Source: a virus
Reading direction: 5' to 3' (one strand)
IMG/VR virus record: IMGVR_UViG_3300044527_000246
Span: 1 to 30,209 of that record
Length of the DNA stretch: 30,209 nt
Made by a program: the position numbers and the translations under genes. A model generated the notes under the pieces. That model saw nothing but the letters and a program-made list of their open reading frames with translations, had not been told where the DNA came from and made no database searches. Shown one piece after another: positions 5,992 through 12,204 of this stretch (position 1 is its first letter; every line of letters begins with the position of its first letter).

Positions 5992-6220
5992 TATCTTGTG
6001 GTTTGTAAGTATCTACTACGGTATTCCAACCGCCACCATCTTTGCGTTCCAAGATGCTAATCTTAAGCTGCTTGTTACCCTGATAGTCGGTTAATAAATC
6101 GGGGTTCTCTTTAAGCCACTGAAAAAGCTCATTCGGCTGAATTATTAGCTGACCTTTAACAAACGAGGGGGCATTTTCTCTAGGTGCAAATACCCGAACA
6201 CCTTTGGGGAACTTTGTCAT
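5963..6220 (-). CDS. Small single-stranded-DNA-binding-like protein with SSB-type tail
   Basis: The 85-residue product has a beta-rich body (KGVRVFAPRENAPSFVKGQLII, LKISILERKDGGGWNTVVD) followed by a flexible acidic tail ending in GADKDLPF. Ending in Asp/Lys-Asp-Leu-Pro-Phe is the hallmark of the SSB C-terminal tip (DDDIPF in E. coli), which recruits repair and replication proteins. The size suits a minimal phage OB-fold protein, but the fold was not proven. It lies between the coiled-coil gene (1 bp away) and the 121-aa gene in the recombination block. The alternative is a replication accessory that mimics the SSB tail. Confidence 0.6.
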   Translation of the reverse strand: MTKFPKGVRVFAPRENAPSFVKGQLIIQPNELFQWLKENPDLLTDYQGNKQLKISILERKDGGGWNTVVDTYKPQDNGADKDLPF

Positions 6221-6221
6221 T

Positions 6222-6692
6222 TTACTTTAGATTTACGGTTATAGATGTGGTCGATGTCTTAATCGGTGGGTAAAGGACTACTACTTCATCCTCTACTAAT
6301 ATCTCTGTGCCAGGCTTAACGGCTTTGAGAAAGGCTTGTCGGTCCTTTATCTCTTTCTCGAGTTCTGCCATCTTTTGAGCAAGCTCATTATATACCGGAT
6401 CGCCACAATTAGAGTAATCATATTTAACTCCAGCCTCTTTAATCTCAAATTTGGCATTGTGTAACTCAAAGGACTTGCCATGCTTACTAGCCTCATCTAA
6501 GGCCAAGTCTTTATATTCTGGGTGGCTTGTTATCTGCTTTATTAGGTCCTCCAAGCATTTTACTTGCAAATGTACCTTTAGAGGGTCTATAAAGCCCTCT
6601 TTTAGGCTATTTATGACACTTTGGGCAAAGTCCTGCCTTTCGGATTTAGTGGTCTCAAATAGGCTTAAATCGGTTGTGGTAGCTATTCTCAT
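6222..6692 (-). CDS. Hypothetical protein with coiled-coil segment (156 aa)
   Basis: Two parts are visible. The N-terminal helical half (about residues 15-60) is followed by a beta-type stretch (FELHNAKFEIKEAGVKYDYS), a charged coiled coil (ELAQKMAELEKEIKDRQAFL) and a beta tail ending in TSTTSITVNLK. The layout recalls small phage proteins that sit beside single-strand annealing genes, but no family name can be given. It overlaps the upstream gene by ATGA and lies 1 bp before the SSB-like gene, so all three are probably translated together. Confidence 0.65.
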   Translation of the reverse strand: MRIATTTDLSLFETTKSERQDFAQSVINSLKEGFIDPLKVHLQVKCLEDLIKQITSHPEYKDLALDEASKHGKSFELHNAKFEIKEAGVKYDYSNCGDPVYNELAQKMAELEKEIKDRQAFLKAVKPGTEILVEDEVVVLYPPIKTSTTSITVNLK

Positions 6693-7372
6693 TTTACTGT
6701 CTTTTTAAGGTGTTTGGAGATGTCCTTTTGTGAGGGATTAACTATTTGGTCAATAGGCTTTCTGCGAGCCTCTAAGCGATGCTGCAACTTTTGGTAAGTC
6801 TTATAGTCTGGGCAGTTAGTAATGGCCTCTTGAGCCAAGATAGCCTCATCATCGGATAGGTCTGTATGGCCGATAAGGTTAAGTAAGATAAACTTCTCAT
6901 CCATAGTAGGACCATCTTCTGCTACTTTATTAAAATCCATCTCCTCGGCAGGTGTAGCCTCAAAGCCAGCAGCCTTCATAAGCCAGCTTATTAAATTTCT
7001 AAATGCCTTGCCAGTGGCTCTGGTCTGAGCCATGGATAGTATAGCATACTCATCCCATTGCCTTTTGTTGGCTTCTTTGTTAGAGCAGATAGCCACTCCC
7101 TTAGAGATAACCTCGTTGCTACCCCATTTGCAGATGTTGACTTCTGCTAGGTACTTAATCTCAGTGTCAGTCGAGTGATTAGAGATGTAATTAAGCTGGG
7201 GATAAAGTCCTAGCTGGGCTCCAGCCCATTGCCAGGACTCGACTAACGGATACTCCTTGCCCTTGATGTTTACAGTTAGTTTTTGCTCTTTTACAAATCG
7301 TTTCAGTTCGCTTGCTAGTTGCAAGGATTGTGCTGGCTGTGCCAGGTCGTAGGTTGTTAAATCGTTTGACAT
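6689..7372 (-). CDS. Putative single-strand annealing/recombination protein
   Basis: This 227-residue protein carries a strong central motif, WDEYAILSMAQTRATGKAFR followed by LMKAAGFEATPAEEM (about residues 105-145). I associate the pattern SMAQTRAxxRAxR-AGxEATPAEEM with phage proteins placed in recombination loci, probably of the Rad52-like annealing group; this is from memory and not confirmed. Before it lies a beta-rich half with Cys residues (EVNICKWGSNEV, VAICSNKEA), and the C-terminal 90 residues are helical. The neighbours (SSB-like, NinG-like) fit an annealing pathway. The ATG at 7372 overlaps one copy of an 11-bp repeated motif. Confidence 0.55.
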   Translation of the reverse strand: MSNDLTTYDLAQPAQSLQLASELKRFVKEQKLTVNIKGKEYPLVESWQWAGAQLGLYPQLNYISNHSTDTEIKYLAEVNICKWGSNEVISKGVAICSNKEANKRQWDEYAILSMAQTRATGKAFRNLISWLMKAAGFEATPAEEMDFNKVAEDGPTMDEKFILLNLIGHTDLSDDEAILAQEAITNCPDYKTYQKLQHRLEARRKPIDQIVNPSQKDISKHLKKTVK

Positions 7373-7394
7373 AGTGGGGTTTATTAAATCGTTT
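7357..7394. repeat. Two copies of the 11-bp motif TTAAATCGTTT
   Basis: TTAAATCGTTT occurs at 7357-7367 and 7384-7394, with a third copy at 8123-8133 in the leader of the leftward operon. Read leftwards it is AAACGATTTAA. All three flank starts or stops of genes in the same operon. It could be an operator or a translation-related element; chance is not excluded. Confidence 0.4.
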
Positions 7395-7665
7395 CGGATA
7401 ACATTGATCCTAAATTGTTAGGGTTCTCATCGTTTTTATTTACAAATAAAGGTAAGGGAAACTTCTGCTCAAACTGCTTGGCTGGTATTTTATCATCACC
7501 GACAAGATAGTAGCCTTTGCCATCTGAGTCAATACGAAAAGGGGTAAATTGTCTAATGTACTTGTTACGGACATACTCTGCTGCTGTCATTCTAAAATAG
7601 TTGTGAACCGCTGCGATCCATTCGTTGTAGTCTCGCATTGGGTGGTTGGGGTAAGTTGTTTTCAT
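7384..7665 (-). CDS. Hypothetical protein (93 aa)
   Basis: A mixed alpha/beta protein with many Tyr residues (YPNHPMRDYNEWIAAVHNYF, RIDSDGKGYYLVGDDKI) and no known motif. The ATG at 7665 lies only 18 bp after an intrinsic terminator, so the gene depends on read-through from upstream. The last codons (ETI-stop) are part of an 11-bp motif found three times between 7357 and 8133. Function unknown. Confidence 0.65.
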   Translation of the reverse strand: MKTTYPNHPMRDYNEWIAAVHNYFRMTAAEYVRNKYIRQFTPFRIDSDGKGYYLVGDDKIPAKQFEQKFPLPLFVNKNDENPNNLGSMLSETI

Positions 7666-7682
7666 GTGTAGAATTTAAGGGT

Positions 7683-7717
7683 TAAAAAAATGCCCCCCGA
7701 ATAGAAATTCAGGGGTT
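7683..7717 (-). terminator. Intrinsic terminator inside the leftward operon
   Basis: On the minus strand a stem of nine pairs (CCCCTGAAT with ATTCGGGGG, including one G-U) closes a TTCT loop and is followed by GCATTTTTTT. It lies between the 94-aa gene (ends at 7738) and the ATG of the 93-aa gene (7665). No promoter is visible after it, so the whole replication block would depend on read-through. Confidence 0.8.
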
Positions 7718-7737
7718 GGTTTACCTATTGCTTGCCA

Positions 7738-8022
7738 TCAATCATGGGCTAAACCCATAATATCATTGACCTTATATCGGTTAGGTTTGTAACTAGGATT
7801 AAAAGTTTTGATGCCTGATTCAAGCCCATAAGATATTCCAGTGTGAAACATAATAAGGGCAATGGCTTCTGCATCCATCCACTGCTTAAAAGTTAAACGG
7901 ACTCCAGTTTGGTCTGAGTACATCTTGTCGGTAGGCTCAAATAGTTCTGCTTGATAATAGCCAGCTCCAGATTCAAAGATGTGGATGGCTCTGTCTTTTG
8001 ATGTGATTAGGGTAATTGTCAT
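7738..8022 (-). CDS. Hypothetical protein (94 aa)
   Basis: The frame is open upstream to 8157, but the extra 45 codons overlap a better small gene and the promoter, and they are rich in Cys, Arg and His like non-coding sequence. The start chosen is the ATG at 8022, giving MTITLITSKDRAIHIFESGAG. The product is alpha/beta with several Tyr and Met residues; no family is recognised. It is the second gene of the leftward transcript, 14 bp after a 27-aa membrane peptide, and is followed by a terminator. That first position suggests early, abundant expression, perhaps an anti-host protein. Confidence 0.6.
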   Translation of the reverse strand: MTITLITSKDRAIHIFESGAGYYQAELFEPTDKMYSDQTGVRLTFKQWMDAEAIALIMFHTGISYGLESGIKTFNPSYKPNRYKVNDIMGLAHD

Positions 8023-8036
8023 GGCTGTGGTTTTGA

Positions 8037-8120
8037 TTATTGGCAAATGGTGTCTTGTAAAAGGCCTATCACATAGGCAACTGCTAATAAAGCGAGTAAA
8101 AGTTTGATTGGTGCTTTCAT
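8037..8120 (-). CDS. 27-aa single-pass membrane peptide
   Basis: The ATG at 8120 is the first start after the leftward promoter. The peptide reads MKAPIKLLLALLAVAYVIGL and ends LQDTICQ: a two-lysine N-terminus, a 15-residue hydrophobic helix and a short polar tail. It is too short for most gene finders. It is the promoter-proximal gene of the leftward operon and has the same length and design as the frame at 2983-3066. Small phage membrane peptides can act as holin-like proteins or inhibitors of host membrane enzymes. Which applies here is unknown. Confidence 0.55.
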   Translation of the reverse strand: MKAPIKLLLALLAVAYVIGLLQDTICQ

Positions 8121-8122
8121 GG

Positions 8123-8133
8123 TTAAATCGTTT
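8123..8133. repeat. Third copy of the 11-bp motif, directly before the first leftward ATG
   Basis: Copy of TTAAATCGTTT located 2 bp upstream of the ATG (8120) and 10 bp downstream of the -7 element of the leftward promoter, a position suited to an operator for a small repressor such as the protein at 8215-8445. Confidence 0.4.
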
Positions 8134-8143
8134 GGTTATGGAT

Positions 8144-8175
8144 GCAAGATAATACACTTTTACACATTAACCAAA
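8144..8175 (-). promoter_or_regulatory. Leftward promoter of the replication/recombination operon
   Basis: On the minus strand TTTG (8175-8172) is followed after 20 bp by TATCTTGC (8151-8144), close to the TAnnTTTG consensus. A start near 8140 gives a leader of about 20 nt that contains one AAACGATTTAA motif directly before the 8120 ATG. It points away from the 8203 promoter. Confidence 0.6.
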
Positions 8176-8202
8176 AATATTTTTAATTTATTTTTATTTG
8201 CC

Positions 8203-8214
8203 TATATTTGTGAT
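8203..8214 (+). promoter_or_regulatory. Rightward promoter with a very short or absent leader
   Basis: TATATTTG at 8203-8210 is a perfect TAnnTTTG element. The -33 region about 20 bp upstream is a run of T (TTTTTAA) without the G, so it is imperfect. The ATG of the next gene begins only 4 bp after the element, which puts the expected start site at or within one or two bases of the ATG. Confidence 0.55.
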
Positions 8215-8445
8215 ATGGAAAAGCAGAAACGAGGTAGAAAGCCCAAGCCTGCACATCTGAAAGTGCAAATGGTATCAGCCTACCTAACAAAAGAACAGAA
8301 AGAGTTGATTTACAAAGAGTTCGGTAACTTGACAAATGCTGTAAAAATTCACATTTTAAGCAAATTCAATGGACATCGTGATAGCTCTGGGAACTGGCAG
8401 CCGGTGGATGGACAACGAGCTGAGGTATGCCCTAAGGTCGATTGA
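8215..8445 (+). CDS. AT-hook / ribbon-helix-helix-like DNA-binding protein (76 aa)
   Basis: The start chosen is the ATG at 8215, directly after the promoter; the frame is open further upstream but runs through the promoter region. The N-terminus KQKRGRKPKP contains RGRKP, an AT-hook core. VQMVSAYLTKEQKELIYKEF followed by GNLTNAVKIHIL has the strand-helix-helix order of MetJ/Arc repressors. It is first in the carbohydrate operon and sits in the divergent promoter region, so it is a candidate autoregulator of both directions. Its last 77 bp overlap the glycosyltransferase gene in another frame, which makes the C-terminal 25 residues less certain. Function inferred. Confidence 0.65.
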   Translation: MEKQKRGRKPKPAHLKVQMVSAYLTKEQKELIYKEFGNLTNAVKIHILSKFNGHRDSSGNWQPVDGQRAEVCPKVD

Positions 8446-9058
8446 GAAGCACCTCAAAGGCCATACTGGTCGCATCTTACTAATAGGTCAAAGGCCTAAA
8501 TGGGTAAAGAATATCGATCACTATGACATACCAGATGTGCCAGGCCGCAAGAATTTCAGCATCTTTCAAAAGATACTGACTGGTTGCGAAATGACCAATA
8601 CCGAGGATTTTATATTCTGGAATGATGATCACTTTTTACTAAAAGACCTCCATGTCAACCGATTTAGATATTGGTATGATGGGCTTTGTAAGCAATGGGC
8701 CGAGAAAGCGACTGGCCTCTATAAAAAAGCCATCACAAACACAACTAACCTACCAGGTTGCAATGACCTTTACACAGATATCCATGTGCCAATAGTTTAC
8801 AATAATGCCCGATTTGGCAAGCTCTTGGACTTGGATTGGAAAAAAGAATATGTCATCAAATCAGCTTACACTAGAAACGAGGAGGGCGGCTTTGAATACA
8901 TGGCTGACTTTAAGTTGAGCAATCAGTACAATCTAAGCACTTGGAAAGGTAAGTTAGTGGGCAAGATTTTTTTTAGTATTGGTTCTTATACTATAAATGC
9001 AGATTTTAAGATATTAATGCAGAACCTTTACCCAGATAAGTCAATATACGAAAAATGA
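8369..9058 (+). CDS. Stealth-like glycosyltransferase
   Basis: The N-terminus DIVIALGTGSRW begins a Rossmann-type domain, and LRYALRSIEKHL follows as in nucleotide-sugar transferases. DFIFWNDDHFLLKD (about residues 79-92) matches the NDD-containing core of Stealth / capsule-type sugar-phosphate and glycosyl transferases and would bind the metal and nucleotide. The full-length start at 8369 overlaps the regulator gene by 77 bp but is needed for the first beta strand; ATG 8408 would remove it. The 229-residue length is one catalytic domain with no membrane anchor. It is the first of six enzymes that appear to build or decorate a glycan. Acceptor unknown. Confidence 0.75.
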   Translation: MDIVIALGTGSRWMDNELRYALRSIEKHLKGHTGRILLIGQRPKWVKNIDHYDIPDVPGRKNFSIFQKILTGCEMTNTEDFIFWNDDHFLLKDLHVNRFRYWYDGLCKQWAEKATGLYKKAITNTTNLPGCNDLYTDIHVPIVYNNARFGKLLDLDWKKEYVIKSAYTRNEEGGFEYMADFKLSNQYNLSTWKGKLVGKIFFSIGSYTINADFKILMQNLYPDKSIYEK

Positions 9059-10026
9059 GAATCTTTATACAAAGCCCGAACATTAACTCTAGGCATGGCG
9101 GCATAAGAGTCATTAACGAATGGGCAAATAGATTACAGTCTTTTGGGCATAAAGTTATTTTATACAACCAAGCTGGGCCAGTTCGGTGTGATTGGATGAC
9201 CATAACTTGTAAGATTGTAAATACCACTAACTTACTTGCAAGCTCAGATTTATTAATCGTAACGAGCCCACATGGTGCTTCTTTGTTATACAAGGACAAA
9301 CCAGTAAAAAAGGTAGTGTTTTTACAAATGTTAGAACATCTGTTTAACATAACCAACAAGGCATTTTTTGATAGTTGCTTTACCCTATACTCTACCAAAT
9401 ATCCCCTTATCTCTATTAGCCAGTGGAATATCAGAATATTACAAAACACCTACAAAAGGAAAGGACCTATATTTTATGTAGGCAATGGGGTAAATCTGGA
9501 AGACTTTACCATAAGCGATAAACCTAAAGAGGGTAGAGTAGCCTTATTGGAATCTCCAGAGCCAACTAACATGGCTAAAGACACAGAAAAGATTGCAGTG
9601 CAAGTAGCTAAAAATCTGAGAGAAAAGGGATGGGCAATTAAGGGATTTGGCTTAAAGAAGCCAGTAGATAGAATCTATTCTGAATATCACGTAAAGCCAG
9701 ACCTTGCTACCATGAATAGGTTATATGAGGAGTCAACCATAATGATTAAGGCTACTAAATATGATGCTAGGTCCACTGCCCCTCTAGAGGCTGGCACAAA
9801 GGGTACGGTAACAATAAGAGCCATTATTGAGGGGGATGATGACCTAAATGATAGCAACTCTTTTAAGACTGGCTACTCTTATGACAAGTTATTTGATGCC
9901 ACGATGTTTGCAATAAATAACCCAGAGCAATTAAAGCAACGGTCTGAGAATATTAAAGCCCATGTGCAGACTTATACTTGGGATTACTGGATGTATAAAA
10001 TTAATCAAATCTTATGCAGCTTATAG
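9055..10026 (+). CDS. GT4-like (GT-B fold) glycosyltransferase
   Basis: The 323-residue protein has a glycine-rich N-terminal start (SPNINSRHGGIRVINEWANRL, residues 8-28), as in GT4 enzymes, a VGNGVNLEDF turn that marks the start of the second domain, and a C-terminal region with STAPLEAGTKGT, similar to the E-x7-E / P-x-E-A-x-x-x-G nucleotide-binding region of GT4. These support transfer from a nucleotide sugar. It starts by 4-bp overlap with the gene before and overlaps the next by 13 bp, so it is co-translated. An opposite-strand frame inside it is a shadow. Confidence 0.75.
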   Translation: MRIFIQSPNINSRHGGIRVINEWANRLQSFGHKVILYNQAGPVRCDWMTITCKIVNTTNLLASSDLLIVTSPHGASLLYKDKPVKKVVFLQMLEHLFNITNKAFFDSCFTLYSTKYPLISISQWNIRILQNTYKRKGPIFYVGNGVNLEDFTISDKPKEGRVALLESPEPTNMAKDTEKIAVQVAKNLREKGWAIKGFGLKKPVDRIYSEYHVKPDLATMNRLYEESTIMIKATKYDARSTAPLEAGTKGTVTIRAIIEGDDDLNDSNSFKTGYSYDKLFDATMFAINNPEQLKQRSENIKAHVQTYTWDYWMYKINQILCSL

Positions 10027-10454
10027 TTGGATGCGGTCCTAATTGGGCCAAAAGAGAGAATGACATTTTTTTAGATGTAAGACCATTTGACAATGTCGAT
10101 GTGGTTCACGACCTTAATATAACCCCTTGGCCTTTCAAAGATAATAGCATGACAGAGATATCTGCTATTCATGTGGTGGAGCATCTTAATAACTTACTGG
10201 ATTTTATGAATGAAAGCCATAGAATACTACAAAAGGGGGGAGCTTTATACATAGAAACCCCAGAGGCAGGGGCAAATCCAGACTTGCAGTTTGCTGACCC
10301 TACTCATGTAAGATGTTACCGGAAGCACACTTTCATAAACTATTTTACTCTATCTGAGGCTCATAAATTTGGCTATACTGACAAGCTCTGGGCAATCATG
10401 CACATAGACACTAAAGATGGAAACCTTATTGTCCACTTAACACCCATAAAATGA
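10014..10454 (+). CDS. SAM-dependent methyltransferase (class I)
   Basis: LIVGCGPNW (residues 3-11) is a compact motif I (GxGxx type) for S-adenosylmethionine binding. HDLNITPWPFKDNSMTEI has the acidic and P-rich post-I segment seen in Methyltransf_11 family members, followed by IHVVEHLNNLLDFMNESHRILQKGGALYIETP, the classical motif IV to VI order. At 146 residues it is at the short end of the family and lacks N-terminal decoration. Position inside the glycosyltransferase operon suggests that it methylates a sugar or a sugar-linked acceptor. It overlaps the previous gene by 13 bp and the next by 4 bp. Confidence 0.8.
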   Translation: MQLIVGCGPNWAKRENDIFLDVRPFDNVDVVHDLNITPWPFKDNSMTEISAIHVVEHLNNLLDFMNESHRILQKGGALYIETPEAGANPDLQFADPTHVRCYRKHTFINYFTLSEAHKFGYTDKLWAIMHIDTKDGNLIVHLTPIK

Positions 10455-11065
10455 GAATCTTAATTGTTGCCCTTGAATACTTAGAACCAGAATGGCTAGA
10501 GACCCTAAAATGTATCGAGGAAACTGGGTTACCTTATGAGATAGTCAGTCGGGATGGGGTAGGAAATATGTCAAGGGCTTACAATACAATCATAAACAAA
10601 AACAAAGAGGCTGATTATTATTGGTTTGTCTCAAATGTAACTTTTAAGCCACAAATGCCTTATGAATTGGCTATGGCTTGCGAGACATTAGGCTGGGCTG
10701 GCATCCATCCGGCTATGTCCACCTCAGATCATAGATTTCAATGGCCTAATGGACACGAACCCAAAGAGACCCCTTTTATCGAATGGACTGCCCCTATGGT
10801 TAATGCAGAGGTTTTTAACATTAATCCCTTAGACGAAATGCTGCCTTACTACTATATGGACCTTGACTGGTGTCATCGGGTCAAGCCTAAAAGGGTGGGG
10901 GTGCTTCATAGCCAAGTCATCGGGCATACTTATTTAAGGAATAAAAAAGAGCATCCCATTGGACAACTCAGAAAGCAGCTCAGAAACTACTGGACCCCAA
11001 TCAGTCAAAGACACATGCTGCAAAAATGGGGTAAAAACTGGCAACAAGATTTATGGCCTAAATAA
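10451..11065 (+). CDS. GT2-like glycosyltransferase
   Basis: A glycosyltransferase-A-type fold is suggested by the N-terminal RILIVALEYLEPEWLETLKCI, the central region GNMSRAYNTIINKNKEADYYWFVSNV and the downstream YYMDLDWCHRV, which matches the D-x-D-x-x-x-R sugar-acceptor region of GT2 enzymes. The usual metal-binding DXD (or NND) after the hydrophobic strand reads SNV here, so the catalytic Asp in that position is missing or moved. A C-terminal tail rich in Lys, Arg and Trp (KKEHPIGQLRKQLRNYW) could bind membrane or acceptor. Tight spacing (4-bp overlap before, 6 bp after) keeps it in the cassette. The activity could be altered. Confidence 0.65.
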   Translation: MRILIVALEYLEPEWLETLKCIEETGLPYEIVSRDGVGNMSRAYNTIINKNKEADYYWFVSNVTFKPQMPYELAMACETLGWAGIHPAMSTSDHRFQWPNGHEPKETPFIEWTAPMVNAEVFNINPLDEMLPYYYMDLDWCHRVKPKRVGVLHSQVIGHTYLRNKKEHPIGQLRKQLRNYWTPISQRHMLQKWGKNWQQDLWPK

Positions 11066-11071
11066 AACAAA

Positions 11072-11692
11072 ATGACAACACTAGAATTACATGGAATTTA
11101 TCATGAATTATCCTTTTGGCAGCAATTTGTAAAAACAGACCGCTTTTTACAAGGCTGGGTAAAGAAAGTAAAAACACCCGAGCTGAACCAAGAGGTGGCA
11201 GACTTTATCTTATCTGTGCCTAATCAGAAAGTATTAGATGTAGGCTCAGGGGTCTGCTCAATACTAAATGGATTAGTAAATGTAACCCCATGCGACCCAT
11301 TGGGAGACCTTTACAAGCTAGTCTTTGACTTTGAAAGGCATAAACTAGTAGCCCCACTACCCTACCCAGCAGAGGAACTTCCCTTTAAGAATGAGTTTGA
11401 CATTGTACATATCTCAAATGCCTTAGACCATACCCAAGAGACAAGAAAGGCCTTGGATTTGTTATTACAAGCAGTTAAGCCCGGAGGGTATCTAATTGTG
11501 CAAGGGTTTTTTAACGAGGCAACACATGAGAACTGGCAAGGCTTCCATCAGTGGGATATATCTTTAGATGATCATGGCTGCATGGTTATCTTAGGCAAGA
11601 AGTCAAAAACCATTATCGCATGGCCTCCACATAAGTTTGCAACAGTCAATTTATTAGGTCGGGATTGGTATTATTGGATTATAAAAAAATAA
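11072..11692 (+). CDS. SAM-dependent methyltransferase (class I), second copy
   Basis: KVLDVGSGVCSIL is a canonical motif I, VTPCDPLGD gives the acidic loop, EFDIVHISNALDHTQETRKA is motif IV, and LLLQAVKPGGYLIVQGFF is the typical end of the Rossmann core. The first 50 residues are helical and unique to this protein, perhaps for acceptor binding. It differs in sequence and length (206 aa) from the methyltransferase at 10014-10454, so the cassette holds two separate methyl transfer steps rather than a duplication. It is separated from its neighbours by 3 to 6 bp. Confidence 0.8.
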   Translation: MTTLELHGIYHELSFWQQFVKTDRFLQGWVKKVKTPELNQEVADFILSVPNQKVLDVGSGVCSILNGLVNVTPCDPLGDLYKLVFDFERHKLVAPLPYPAEELPFKNEFDIVHISNALDHTQETRKALDLLLQAVKPGGYLIVQGFFNEATHENWQGFHQWDISLDDHGCMVILGKKSKTIIAWPPHKFATVNLLGRDWYYWIIKK

Positions 11693-11695
11693 AAC

Positions 11696-12136
11696 ATGGT
11701 AATCTGCTGTGATATCGATGGCTGCCTAACAGATGGCAAAATCTGGGTTGACCATAAAGGAAACATCATCAAGTCCTTTAATAACAAGGACATCGGAGCC
11801 ATAAAAGAGCTAATCTCTATGGGCTTTCAGGTTCACTTAGTAACTGCATCCTCTTGGCCAGGTGCTGAGGCATATTTACGGAGGTCTGGGGCTGAATTGC
11901 ATATCATACGAAATAAGGAGACCATCCCTTTTGACTACCAGATAGCCATTGGAGACTCGGCATGGGATATTCCTATGTTATGTAAGGCAAAACACTTATT
12001 TTGTCCAGCAGACGCATCCTTAGAGGTCAAGTGCTTAGATGGGGTCCATCCACTAATGACATCAGGAGGGCAAGGAATTATGCTTGAGTTAGTCCGCATA
12101 CTTAGTCGATGGGGTACAGATGTTGATAAGTACTAG
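11696..12136 (+). CDS. HAD-superfamily phosphatase, KdsC-like
   Basis: The protein has the four HAD motifs. DIDGCLTDG (Asp6, Asp8) is motif I and typical of the KdsC/NeuA-C group; VTAS (Thr50) is motif II; RNKE (residues 72-75) fits the Lys of motif III; GDSAWDIPM (Asp87, Asp91) is motif IV. KdsC removes the phosphate of KDO-8-phosphate in sugar-precursor synthesis. A 146-residue length without a cap domain suits that group. It is the last gene of the cassette, so it probably prepares a sugar precursor for the glycosyltransferases. The exact sugar is unknown. It is followed by the second copy of the promoter box and a terminator. Confidence 0.82.
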   Translation: MVICCDIDGCLTDGKIWVDHKGNIIKSFNNKDIGAIKELISMGFQVHLVTASSWPGAEAYLRRSGAELHIIRNKETIPFDYQIAIGDSAWDIPMLCKAKHLFCPADASLEVKCLDGVHPLMTSGGQGIMLELVRILSRWGTDVDKY

Positions 12137-12139
12137 CAC

Positions 12140-12176
12140 TTAGATTTGGTAGATTCAAAAATTTTTCGTATATTAG
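12140..12176 (+). promoter_or_regulatory. Bacteroidota-type promoter, copy 2 of the repeated 37-bp box
   Basis: TTTG (12145-12148), a 20-bp spacer and TATATTAG (12169-12176, one mismatch to TAnnTTTG). The spacer starts GTAGATT and ends TTTTTCG exactly as in the leftward copy at 4383-4419. Transcription would start near 12181. It is the only promoter-like sequence visible before the packaging and structural operon. Confidence 0.7.
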
Positions 12177-12204
12177 GGGGTGAATAAAGGGTAAAAAATC
12201 AACG

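Noticed and set aside
8023-8157. N-terminal extension of the 94-aa protein to a 139-codon frame
   Set aside because: It would run across the promoter leader and the better supported 27-aa membrane peptide; the Cys/Arg/His-rich extension does not look coded.
8104-8214. Upstream extension of the AT-hook/RHH-like gene
   Set aside because: The extra codons lie in the divergent promoter region, upstream of the expected start site.
9006-9449. Leftward 147-codon frame over the GT4-like gene
   Set aside because: Antisense to a gene with clear glycosyltransferase motifs and operon overlaps; no start signal.
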